NCBI GenBank assembly: GCA_036311285.1
Contig: JAXJQF010000076.1
Coordinates: 1-12,588, forward strand
Source of the DNA: JAXJQF01 sp036311285
GTDB taxonomy: Bacteria; Pseudomonadota; Gammaproteobacteria; Enterobacterales; Succinivibrionaceae
Reading direction: 5' to 3'
Length of the DNA stretch: 12,588 nt
In this document: piece after piece, positions 6,432 to 12,588 of the stretch
How positions within the stretch are numbered: position 1 is the stretch's first letter
How the letters are laid out: each line of letters starts with the position of its first letter
Notes under the pieces: generated by a model
The model's database searches: none
Told to the model about the DNA's origin: nothing
Seen by the model: only the letters and a program-made list of their open reading frames with translations
Made by a program: the position numbers and the translations under genes

Positions 6432-9400
6432 ATGATACCTAAGTTATCCCCAGAAGAATTTTTAGAACCTATTTATGAACAATATTTTAACAAGTTAAAG
6501 GAAAAGAACTTTACTGGTGATATTGAATATAGATATAGTAACAGATTAGCAGTTGCTACTGATAACTCTGTATATCAAAGTCTTCCTCAAGGGGTTTTAT
6601 TACCACGTAACAAAAATGATGTACAGATAGCTATAGAATTAGCAAACCAACCACAGTTTAAAGAAATAACTTTTGCTCCTCGTGGTGGTGGTACAGGTAC
6701 AAATGGTCAATCCTTAACAAAGGGTATTGTTATGGATATGTCTAAGTACATGCGAGGTATAAGTGAATTAGATATCAACGCACGTACTGTTTATGTTGAA
6801 TCAGGTGTAATTAAGGATTTCTTAAATAAAGAAATAAAACCACATGGTTTATTCTTCTCTCCTGAGTTATCTACATCTAATCGTGCTACATTTGGAGGAA
6901 TGATTAGTAACGATGCGAGTGGTCAAGGTTCATTAAAATATGGTAAGACAAGTCAGCATGTATTAGAGGTTGATGTAGTTTTATTAGATGGTAGTGTATG
7001 TCGTTTTAAGCCGTACAAAGGTGAAGCATTGCAGCACAAACTTTCTTTACAAGATATGGAAGGGGAGATCTACCGTACTGTATACAATATTGCTAAAGGC
7101 AAGCGTGCAGAAATTGAAAAAACTTTCCCTCAATTAAATAGATTTTTGACAGGTTATGATTTAAAGAACGTTTATAACCCAAAAGATGATTCACTAGATA
7201 TCTCAAGAATTATATGTGGTGCAGAAGGTACTTTAGGTTTTATCGTTGGTGCAAAATTAGATTTAACACCAATTCCGTCTTATCGTTCATTGGTTGTTAT
7301 TAAATACGATTCATTTGATTCTGCATTAAGACATGCTCCAGTATTAGTTAAGGCGGAAGCTTTATCTGTAGAAACAGTAGATTCAAAAGTGTTAAATCTA
7401 GCTAAGCAAGATGTTGTTTGGCATACAGTAAAGGATTTAATCACTGCTGTTCCAAATGTTGAAATGGAAGGTATTAACATTGTTGAATTTGCAGGTTCTG
7501 ATGCTGATGAAGAATCAAAGAGACAAGCAAAGCTTGTTTCTATTTTAGATGAAACTTTAAGTGGTTCATCTAAAACTAAGGTTAAAGGTGTAATTGGTTA
7601 TCAAGTATGTAACGATTTAAGTGGAATCCTTGCAATCTATGGGATGCGTAAAAAAGCTGTAGGTCTACTTGGTAATGCTCAAGGCGATGCAAAACCAATA
7701 GCTTTTACAGAAGATACTGTAGTTCCTCCAGAACATCTAGCTGACTATATTCAAGAGTTTAGAGCATTACTTGATGATAATGGATTGACTTATGGTATGT
7801 TTGGTCATGTGGATTCTGGGGTGTTACATGTTCGCCCTGCGTTAGATCTATGTGATGTTGAACAAGGAAAATTATTAAGAAAGATCTCTGACAGTGTAGT
7901 TGCCTTAACTGCTAAATACGGTGGTATTATGTGGGGGGAACATGGTAGAGGTTTTAGATCTGAATATGGTCCAGAGTTTTTTGGTGATTTATTTGAAGAA
8001 TTACGTAAGGTAAAGGCTGCATTTGACCCAGATAATAGAATTAACCCAGGTAAGATTTGCACTCCAATTGGAAAGGATGAATATAAATTAGTTTCAGTTG
8101 ACGATACAAAACGTGGTGATTTTGATAGACAGATTCCACAAGGTATACGTAAGAGCTTTAAGGAAGCAATGAACTGTAATGGAAATGGTTTATGCTTTAG
8201 TTTTGATACTTCAAGCCCAATGTGTCCTACTTATAAATATATGGGGGATAGACGTCAGTCTCCAAAGGGACGTGCAACATTGATGCGTGAATGGTTAAGA
8301 CAATTAGAGCTTGCTAATTCTAACCCTTTACTTGAAGAACAATTATTACAAAGTGGAACCTTTAGCTTTAAGAATTGGTTGCAAAAGTGTTACCATACAT
8401 TAAAGAAAGAAAATGACTTCAGTAATGAGGTTAAAGAAGCTATGGATTGCTGTCTAGCTTGTAAGGCTTGTGCAAGTGCTTGTCCAATCAAGGTAGATGT
8501 TCCAGAGTTTAGATCAAGATTTTTTAATTTATATTATGGTCGTTATCTTCGTCCAATTGGGGATATCTTTGTAAAGACAATTGAAGATAGTGCACCATTA
8601 ATGAGTAAGACTCCTGCGGTATTTAATACAGTTAATGGTTTAGCTCCAGTTAAATATATCACTAAGAAAATATTTGGTTTTGTGGATGTACCATTATTAA
8701 GTAATCCAAATTTACCAACACTTTTAAAAGAAACTTGTGTTGAATACTTCGATTACGACAAGTGTATGAATGCAACTCCATCTGAGTTAGAACAATTTGT
8801 AATCATTGTACAAGATACGTTTACAAGCGTGTACGACGCTCAAGTTGTTGCTGATTTGGTTCGCTTAATGTCAAAGATGGGGAAGAGGCCGGTATTGTTA
8901 CCATTAAAACCAAATGGTAAGGCTTTACATATCCGAGGTTATTTACGTTCATTTGCAAAGACTGCAGCTACAACAAGTCAGTTCTTAACTAATGTTGCAA
9001 AACTTGGAATTCCAATGGTAGGTGTAGACCCTGCAATCGTATTAAGTTATCGTGATGAATACAAGAAACTTTTAGGTGAAGCTAGAGGTAACTTTAATGT
9101 AATGCTAATTCAGGAATGGTTATTAAATAACTTAGATAGTATTACTCCTAAGAGTGAATCTGAGTATGATCAATACTATTTATTAGCTCACTGTACTCAA
9201 AAGAGTTTAAAACCTACAACTCATAATGATTGGAAAACAATATTTAATAAGGCAAATATTAAGTTAACTCCAATTCCTGTAGGTTGTTGTGGTATGGCTG
9301 GTTTATATGGTCATATGGAACAAAATGTTGAGCGTAGTGAAAAGATATACAATCAAAATTGGGCTCCAGTATTTGTAAAATATTCAGTGCATAGATGTTT

Positions 9401-9491
9401 GGTGACAGGTTATTCTTGTCGTGAACAGGTTAAGAAAATGGAAGGTGTTCAAACTAAGCATCCTTTACAAGTATTGTTATCTGTTTTATAA
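6432..9491 (+). CDS. ydiJ: YdiJ-type FAD-linked, Fe-S oxidoreductase (D-2-hydroxyglutarate dehydrogenase type)
   Basis: 1019 residues, the length of E. coli YdiJ, with the same order of parts. A PCMH-type FAD-binding domain (about 45-280) has the pyrophosphate-loop motif PRGGGTGTNGQS (83-94) and the GGMISNDASGQGSLKYG block (155-171). The FAD-oxidase C-terminal domain (about 285-545) includes GHVDSGVLHVRP (458-469) and EHGRG (503-507). A ferredoxin-like 4Fe-4S region has cysteines 582, 588 and 598 and the CCLACKACASACP cluster (673-685). A C-terminal CCG-type domain has HC at about 920 and GCCG near 951-954. E. coli YdiJ has been reported to oxidise D-2-hydroxyglutarate to 2-oxoglutarate, disposing of a by-product of serine synthesis; I rely on memory for that. 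No membrane segments. It stands alone, with its own promoter and terminator. All metal and flavin motifs are intact; the physiological electron acceptor is not indicated. Confidence 0.9.
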   Translation: MIPKLSPEEFLEPIYEQYFNKLKEKNFTGDIEYRYSNRLAVATDNSVYQSLPQGVLLPRNKNDVQIAIELANQPQFKEITFAPRGGGTGTNGQSLTKGIVMDMSKYMRGISELDINARTVYVESGVIKDFLNKEIKPHGLFFSPELSTSNRATFGGMISNDASGQGSLKYGKTSQHVLEVDVVLLDGSVCRFKPYKGEALQHKLSLQDMEGEIYRTVYNIAKGKRAEIEKTFPQLNRFLTGYDLKNVYNPKDDSLDISRIICGAEGTLGFIVGAKLDLTPIPSYRSLVVIKYDSFDSALRHAPVLVKAEALSVETVDSKVLNLAKQDVVWHTVKDLITAVPNVEMEGINIVEFAGSDADEESKRQAKLVSILDETLSGSSKTKVKGVIGYQVCNDLSGILAIYGMRKKAVGLLGNAQGDAKPIAFTEDTVVPPEHLADYIQEFRALLDDNGLTYGMFGHVDSGVLHVRPALDLCDVEQGKLLRKISDSVVALTAKYGGIMWGEHGRGFRSEYGPEFFGDLFEELRKVKAAFDPDNRINPGKICTPIGKDEYKLVSVDDTKRGDFDRQIPQGIRKSFKEAMNCNGNGLCFSFDTSSPMCPTYKYMGDRRQSPKGRATLMREWLRQLELANSNPLLEEQLLQSGTFSFKNWLQKCYHTLKKENDFSNEVKEAMDCCLACKACASACPIKVDVPEFRSRFFNLYYGRYLRPIGDIFVKTIEDSAPLMSKTPAVFNTVNGLAPVKYITKKIFGFVDVPLLSNPNLPTLLKETCVEYFDYDKCMNATPSELEQFVIIVQDTFTSVYDAQVVADLVRLMSKMGKRPVLLPLKPNGKALHIRGYLRSFAKTAATTSQFLTNVAKLGIPMVGVDPAIVLSYRDEYKKLLGEARGNFNVMLIQEWLLNNLDSITPKSESEYDQYYLLAHCTQKSLKPTTHNDWKTIFNKANIKLTPIPVGCCGMAGLYGHMEQNVERSEKIYNQNWAPVFVKYSVHRCLVTGYSCREQVKKMEGVQTKHPLQVLLSVL

Positions 9492-9557
9492 AACAATATG
9501 CATAGCAATAAAAACAGATAAGAAGTTGTTCATTTATAGCAAATTATAAATAATTAA

Positions 9558-9595
9558 AAAATCACGACTTCAATAGAAGTCGTGATTTTGTTTTT
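9558..9595 (+). terminator. Intrinsic terminator of ydiJ
   Basis: A perfect 14-bp stem, AAAATCACGACTTC (9558-9571) with GAAGTCGTGATTTT (9576-9589), closes an AATA loop and is followed by GTTTTT. It lies 66 bp past the ydiJ stop. The A-run on the 5' side could make it work in both directions. Confidence 0.9.
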
Positions 9596-9641
9596 AATTA
9601 TTGGTTAAATAGAAAAAATTTTTCAATTTACTTTATTAGTG

Positions 9642-9669
9642 TTTACTTTGTTTTTCACGTGTATATAAT
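9642..9669 (+). promoter_or_regulatory. Putative distal promoter of ilvIH
   Basis: TTTACT (9642-9647) lies 16 bp before a consensus TATAAT (9664-9669). A start near 9676 would give an ilvI leader of about 300 nt, much longer than the other leaders in this window. A TTGACT at 9936-9941 closer to the gene has no partner -10 at a sensible distance, so this distal site is the best candidate. Confidence 0.5.
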
Positions 9670-9772
9670 GAAATCATTGTATCTAAGTCTATATTCAATC
9701 TAAATTGTGTTATACATTTGATTTTTTTTTGAATTAAGGTTTAGAATACTACAATGATATGGTATCAACGCT

Positions 9773-9797
9773 TAAAAATGACTTATGGTCATTTTTA
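9773..9797 (+). promoter_or_regulatory. Leader hairpin with terminator-like composition upstream of ilvI
   Basis: TAAAAATGAC (9773-9782) and GTCATTTTTA (9788-9797) form a perfect 10-bp stem over a TTATG loop. Five A precede and five T follow the ATGAC/GTCAT core, as in weak intrinsic terminators. It lies about 100 nt into the predicted leader and could act as an attenuator or simply be a stable hairpin. A weaker pair AAAGATT/AATCTTT follows directly (about 9799-9822). Confidence 0.45.
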
Positions 9798-9957
9798 GAA
9801 AGATTGTTTTCTTAAATCTTTGTAGGTTTGCGAAAGCTATTTTTATTGCAGTTGATACTGAAGTGTAGAAGTATTTGTTAATTCAAATGAAATTATTGGT
9901 AACGCGGTATCTGTGGTCTAATAATTTAACTTCTATTGACTTTGTTTTTATATACGT

Positions 9958-9973
9958 AAGCCTAAGGAGGCTT
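9958..9973 (+). promoter_or_regulatory. Hairpin over the ilvI Shine-Dalgarno
   Basis: AAGCCT (9958-9963) pairs perfectly with AGGCTT (9968-9973), leaving AAGG as the loop. The AAGGAGG Shine-Dalgarno (9964-9970) therefore lies half in the loop and half in the stem, and the ATG at 9975 follows at once. This could lower or modulate ilvI translation. The stem is short, so the effect may be modest. Confidence 0.55.
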
Positions 9974-9974
9974 T

Positions 9975-11723
9975 ATGGAAATGTTATCAGGTGCACAGAT
10001 GGTAATTCGTACACTTGAAGACCTTGGAGTTGAAAAACTTTTTGGTTATCCAGGTGGTTCTGTTTTACACATTTATGATGCTTTATTAGAATCAAAGAAA
10101 ATTAAGCATATTTTAGTTCGTCACGAACAAGGTGCTGCTCATATGGCAGACGGTTATGCAAGAGCAACAGGTAAGGTTGGCTGCGTTTTAGTAACATCTG
10201 GTCCAGGTGCTACCAATACTATTACTGGTATTGCAACAGCATATGCAGACTCTATACCTATGGTTATTTTAACAGGTCAGGTTCCTACTAACTTAATTGG
10301 TTCAGACGCGTTCCAAGAAGTTGATATGGTTGGTGTGTCAAGACCAATTGTTAAACATAGTTTCCTATGTAAGAAGGCTGAGGATATTCCTGAGTATATT
10401 CGTAAAGCATTTTACATCGCTTCAACAGGCCGTCCAGGACCAGTTGTTGTTGATTTACCAAAGGATGCTCAAAATCCTCTATTAAAGTTCCCTTATGAAT
10501 ATGTTTCATTAACAGACATTTCAATGCGTTCTTATAATCCAACATTAGTTGGCCATAAGGGACAAATTAAGAGAGCTGTAAAGCTTTTATGTGAAGCGAA
10601 GAAACCTGTATTATATTTAGGTGGTGGTGTTGTTGCATCAGACGCTTCTCAAAAAGTTTATGATTTAGCAAAGAAGTTTAATCTTCCTGTAACTACGACT
10701 TTAATGGCAATGGGTGTATATCCTGCTTCTGATAAGCAATCATTAGGTATGTTAGGTATGCATGGTACATATGCTGCTAATATGACAATGCATAACAGTG
10801 ATTTAATTATTGCTTTAGGTGCAAGATTTGATGATCGCGTTACTAACAATGTTGCTAAGTTCTGTCCAGAAGCTAAGATTATTCATGTTGATATTGATCC
10901 ATCATCAATTTCAAAATGTGTATTAGCAGATATTCCAATCGTTGGTAACGTGTCTACAGTTCTTGATCAATTCTTCGAAATTATTAAGGAATTTGAAGCT
11001 AATGGCCATTTCGATGTTTCTCAACAAGCAAATCATATGGATAACTGGTGGGAAATGATTGATGGCTTTAGAGCAGAAAGACCACTTGAATATTTAAGTG
11101 ATAAGAAGGAAGGTATAGCTCATCCAGCTCAAGTAGTTGAGATGTTACATAAGGTAACTAACGGTGAGGCGATCATGGTTACTGACGTAGGTCAGCATCA
11201 AATGTTTGCTGCATTATATTATCCACTTAATAAACCAAGAAAGTTTTTATCTTCTGGTGGCTTAGGAACAATGGGATACGGTTTCCCTGCTGCAATTGGT
11301 GCAAAGATTGCGATACCTGAAGAAGAAGTAATTTGTATTACTGGTGATGGTTCATTCCAAATGAATCTTCAAGAATTAGCTACATGTTTACAATATAACG
11401 TACCTGTAAAAGTTATTATCTTAAATAACAGCTCATTAGGTATGGTTAAACAATGGCAGATGATGTTCTACGATGGTCGTCAAAGTGAATCATATATGGA
11501 TGTAGTTCCTGATTTTGTTAAATTAGCAGAATCATATGGTCAAGTTGGTATCAGAATAGATAATGAAAATGACTTAGAAGAAGGTTTAAAGAAAGCGTTT
11601 GAGATCAAGGACAAGACTGTTGTTGTTGATGTAATCGTTGACCCTAACTCTAGAGTATATCCAATGCAAATTGGAACAGGTTCTATGGCTGATATGTTTT
11701 TAAATAAGACGGAGCGTACATAA
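9975..11723 (+). CDS. ilvI: Acetolactate synthase III (AHAS III) large catalytic subunit
   Basis: 582 residues. It is the ThDP-, Mg- and FAD-dependent enzyme joining two pyruvates to 2-acetolactate, or pyruvate with 2-oxobutyrate to 2-aceto-2-hydroxybutyrate, the first shared step of valine, leucine and isoleucine synthesis. It opens MEMLSGAQMV and ends NKTERT, both nearly as in E. coli IlvI. Visible parts: the N-terminal ThDP-binding domain with the catalytic glutamate Glu51 in RHEQGAAHMADG; SGPGATN (75-81); the central FAD-binding domain with MLGMHGTYAANMTMHN (259-274) and RFDDR (284-288); and the C-terminal ThDP domain with GDGS at 457-460 and NN at 484-485. Trp494 in VKQWQ matches the tryptophan that gives AHAS preference for 2-oxobutyrate. 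AAGGAGG lies four bases before the ATG. It is followed by ilvH after one base, so the two subunits are made together. Confidence 0.97.
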   Translation: MEMLSGAQMVIRTLEDLGVEKLFGYPGGSVLHIYDALLESKKIKHILVRHEQGAAHMADGYARATGKVGCVLVTSGPGATNTITGIATAYADSIPMVILTGQVPTNLIGSDAFQEVDMVGVSRPIVKHSFLCKKAEDIPEYIRKAFYIASTGRPGPVVVDLPKDAQNPLLKFPYEYVSLTDISMRSYNPTLVGHKGQIKRAVKLLCEAKKPVLYLGGGVVASDASQKVYDLAKKFNLPVTTTLMAMGVYPASDKQSLGMLGMHGTYAANMTMHNSDLIIALGARFDDRVTNNVAKFCPEAKIIHVDIDPSSISKCVLADIPIVGNVSTVLDQFFEIIKEFEANGHFDVSQQANHMDNWWEMIDGFRAERPLEYLSDKKEGIAHPAQVVEMLHKVTNGEAIMVTDVGQHQMFAALYYPLNKPRKFLSSGGLGTMGYGFPAAIGAKIAIPEEEVICITGDGSFQMNLQELATCLQYNVPVKVIILNNSSLGMVKQWQMMFYDGRQSESYMDVVPDFVKLAESYGQVGIRIDNENDLEEGLKKAFEIKDKTVVVDVIVDPNSRVYPMQIGTGSMADMFLNKTERT

Positions 11724-11724
11724 T

Positions 11725-12222
11725 ATGCGTCATATAATTTCAGTATTATTAGAAAATGAATCAGGTGCATTAAGTAGAGTAGTAGGTTTGTTTTCTCAAC
11801 GTGGTTTTAATATTGAATCACTAACAGTTGCTCCAACTGACGATGCAACATTATCAAGAATGACTGTTGTAACAGAATGTGATAATGATGAAGTTGAACA
11901 AATTACTAAGCAATTACATAAGTTAGTTGATGTTTTAAAGGTATATGATCTTGCTGATTCAACTCACATAGAAAGAGAAATTATGTTAGTTAAGATTAGA
12001 GCTAACACAAGAGATTTACGTGATGAAATCAAGTGTATGTCTGATATCTTTAAGGGTAGAATCGTTGATCTTACTCCAGATTTATATACTGTTGAAATCA
12101 TTGGCGTAAGTGGAAAGCTTGACAATTTCTTAACTGCTGTGTCACAACAAGCTGAAATCGTAGAAGTAGTTCGTTCAGGTGTTTGTGGTATTTCTTGTGG
12201 TGAAAGATCATTGAGAATATAA
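11725..12222 (+). CDS. ilvH: Acetolactate synthase III small regulatory subunit
   Basis: 165 residues, against 163 in E. coli IlvH, and similar along its whole length. The N-terminal ACT domain carries LLENESGALSRVVGLFSQRG (8-27), which includes the Asn11 and Gly14 region of the valine-binding site, then ESLTVAPTDD (31-40). The QLHKLVDVLKV and EREIMLVKI segments lead to the C-terminal domain (about 85-165) that activates the large subunit. The subunit raises IlvI activity and confers feedback inhibition by valine; the retained motif suggests valine sensitivity is kept. It starts one base after the ilvI stop, with GGAG (11711-11714) inside the end of ilvI, so translation is probably coupled. 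A strong terminator lies about 95 bp downstream. Confidence 0.96.
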   Translation: MRHIISVLLENESGALSRVVGLFSQRGFNIESLTVAPTDDATLSRMTVVTECDNDEVEQITKQLHKLVDVLKVYDLADSTHIEREIMLVKIRANTRDLRDEIKCMSDIFKGRIVDLTPDLYTVEIIGVSGKLDNFLTAVSQQAEIVEVVRSGVCGISCGERSLRI

Positions 12223-12230
12223 GTTAAACT

Positions 12231-12261
12231 TGTTTTTATACTTCTATGAAGTTTATAAAAC
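12231..12261. other. Imperfect hairpin after ilvH
   Basis: The bases just after ilvH form a stem with ACTTC (12239-12243 area) and GAAGT around a TAT loop, extended by G-T-rich and A-C-rich flanks (GTTTTTATA against TTTATAAAAC) with a bulge. No T-run follows. It may protect the 3' end of the mRNA; the real terminator is further on. Confidence 0.4.
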
Positions 12262-12315
12262 TATATAAAATTGTTTTATGAATTTAAAGAGGTAAAAGAT
12301 TAAAGTAATAAAATT

Positions 12316-12354
12316 AAGAATGACTTTAAATGTTTAAAGTCATTCTTTTTTTTT
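12316..12354 (+). terminator. Intrinsic terminator of ilvIH
   Basis: AAGAATGACTTTAAA (12316-12330) and TTTAAAGTCATTCTT (12333-12347) are perfect complements over 15 bp with TG between, so the innermost pairs open to form the loop. T continues to 12354, a U-tract of nine after the C. It is the clearest stop for the ilvIH transcript. Confidence 0.9.
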
Positions 12355-12498
12355 ATCGTATTTTGGTTTATTAAAATCAATCTATTTAAGTATTTTTATA
12401 CAAATATAATTATTGTATGCTCCATTTTGTATGCATGATTTCTATCACGTTTTTTGTTTAAAAAATGGTTCTTCACGGAAATATTGGAAATATAGACA
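12355..12498. other. AT-rich spacer between the ilvIH terminator and the right-edge element
   Basis: About 140 bp with no supportable gene. With 12223-12354 it makes up the roughly 340-bp gap after ilvH, whose only clear elements are the two hairpins listed separately. A minus-strand reading frame through this stretch is low-complexity and unconvincing. Confidence 0.4.
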
Positions 12499-12527
12499 TT
12501 GAAAAAGGGGCAAAAGTACTCTAATAT
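12499..12527 (+). promoter_or_regulatory. Putative sigma70 promoter of the right-edge gene
   Basis: TTGAAA (12499-12504) and TAATAT (12522-12527) are spaced by exactly 17 bp. Transcription would begin near 12534, that is, downstream of the left arm of the inverted repeat at 12507-12522. Confidence 0.5.
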
Positions 12528-12567
12528 TTTAAGCGCTAAACAAAAATAGAGAGATACTTTATGCCCC
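12507..12567. repeat. Inverted repeat spanning the start of the right-edge gene
   Basis: GGGGCAAAAGTACTCT (12507-12522) is an imperfect inverted copy of AGAGATACTTTATGCCCC (12550-12567): the complement of the right arm reads GGGGCATAAAGTATCTCT, differing by two single-base gaps. The arms are about 27 bp apart. The right arm contains the ATG at 12561 and overlaps the GAGAG ribosome-binding candidate at 12549-12553. Confidence 0.65.
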
Positions 12568-12588
12568 TTCAAACGTATATTACACAAA
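12561..12588 (+). CDS. Start of an unidentified gene cut by the window edge, possibly a transposase
   Basis: ATG 12561 opens a frame reading MPLQTYITQ before the sequence ends. GAGAG at 12549-12553 is seven bases upstream and a good promoter lies before it. Nine residues are too few to assign a family. The inverted repeat around the start, as seen at the ends of several insertion sequences, makes a transposase plausible, but this is inference. Confidence 0.4.

Larger units (their letters stand above)
9492..9974. other. Intergenic region and leader upstream of ilvI
   Basis: 483 bp between ydiJ and ilvI. In order it holds the ydiJ terminator, the putative promoter at 9642-9669, a T-run near 9722-9730, the hairpin at 9773-9797, a GCGAAAGC mini-hairpin near 9830-9837, and the Shine-Dalgarno hairpin. 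In E. coli ilvIH is controlled by Lrp at upstream sites; I could not identify Lrp sites here. No leader peptide with a convincing run of Leu, Val or Ile codons and a ribosome binding site was found. Confidence 0.5.

Noticed and set aside
9668..9703. Eleven-residue frame MKSLYLSLYSI as an ilv leader peptide
   Set aside because: Its ATG overlaps the predicted -10 TATAAT, it has no ribosome-binding site and only scattered Leu/Ile codons.
9754..9798. Fourteen-residue frame MIWYQRLKMTYGHF as an attenuation peptide
   Set aside because: It contains a single Leu and a single Ile, no Val, and no well-spaced Shine-Dalgarno.
141..12507. The whole window as a composite transposon between two mobile-element ends
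   Set aside because: The left end is IS3-type and the right-edge repeat is unrelated in sequence; the genes between are mostly core chromosomal functions.
12396..12587. Minus-strand open frame of 63 residues at the right edge
   Set aside because: Low-complexity sequence that overlaps the promoter and inverted repeat of the plus-strand gene; no ribosome-binding site or family resemblance.

Overview
The window is AT-rich and carries five clusters of plus-strand genes, bounded at both ends by what look like mobile-element ends. The core genes are gammaproteobacterial in type: IlvI and IlvH read like close relatives of the enteric AHAS III subunits, there is a full-length YdiJ-type FAD/Fe-S protein, and a ParC-ParP-CheW trio of the kind known from polarly flagellated Vibrio-like bacteria. 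A low-GC, polarly flagellated gammaproteobacterium fits; Succinivibrionaceae is my guess from base composition plus gene content and is not proven by the window.

Layout. 1-141: right end of an IS3-family (IS150-like) insertion sequence, with the transposase C-terminus and terminal repeat. 142-1279: a putative promoter and a very AT-rich RgpF-type surface-polysaccharide gene, probably accessory. 1577-4003: parC (ParA-like ATPase), parP (proline/valine-rich linker plus CheW-like domain) and cheW, closed by a strong terminator. The first two are tightly spaced; cheW follows after 127 bp. 4517-5998: a lipoprotein with an N-acylglucosamine 2-epimerase (AGE)-type barrel, alone between long AT-rich gaps. 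6432-9491: ydiJ, with its own putative promoter and a strong terminator. 9975-12222: ilvI-ilvH, separated by one base, preceded by a leader of about 300 nt and followed by a strong terminator. 12499-12588: a promoter, an inverted repeat and the first codons of a gene running off the window, arranged like the left end of an insertion sequence.

Functions. ParC/ParP/CheW should place and hold the chemoreceptor arrays at the cell pole, but no CheA, CheB, CheY, CheZ or receptor gene is in the window. IlvIH makes the first common intermediates of valine/leucine/isoleucine synthesis and keeps the valine-sensing ACT region. YdiJ is a flavin and iron-sulfur oxidoreductase, in E. coli linked to D-2-hydroxyglutarate oxidation. 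The AGE-fold lipoprotein is the least explained protein: a fold known mostly from cytoplasmic sugar epimerases appears here as a predicted envelope-anchored protein with three cysteine pairs.

I do not see a CRISPR array, tRNA, rRNA, defence island or clear novel multi-gene system. The most interesting leads are the exported AGE-fold lipoprotein, the structured ilvIH leader with a hairpin over the Shine-Dalgarno, and the inverted repeat that would mask the start of the right-edge gene in read-through transcripts.
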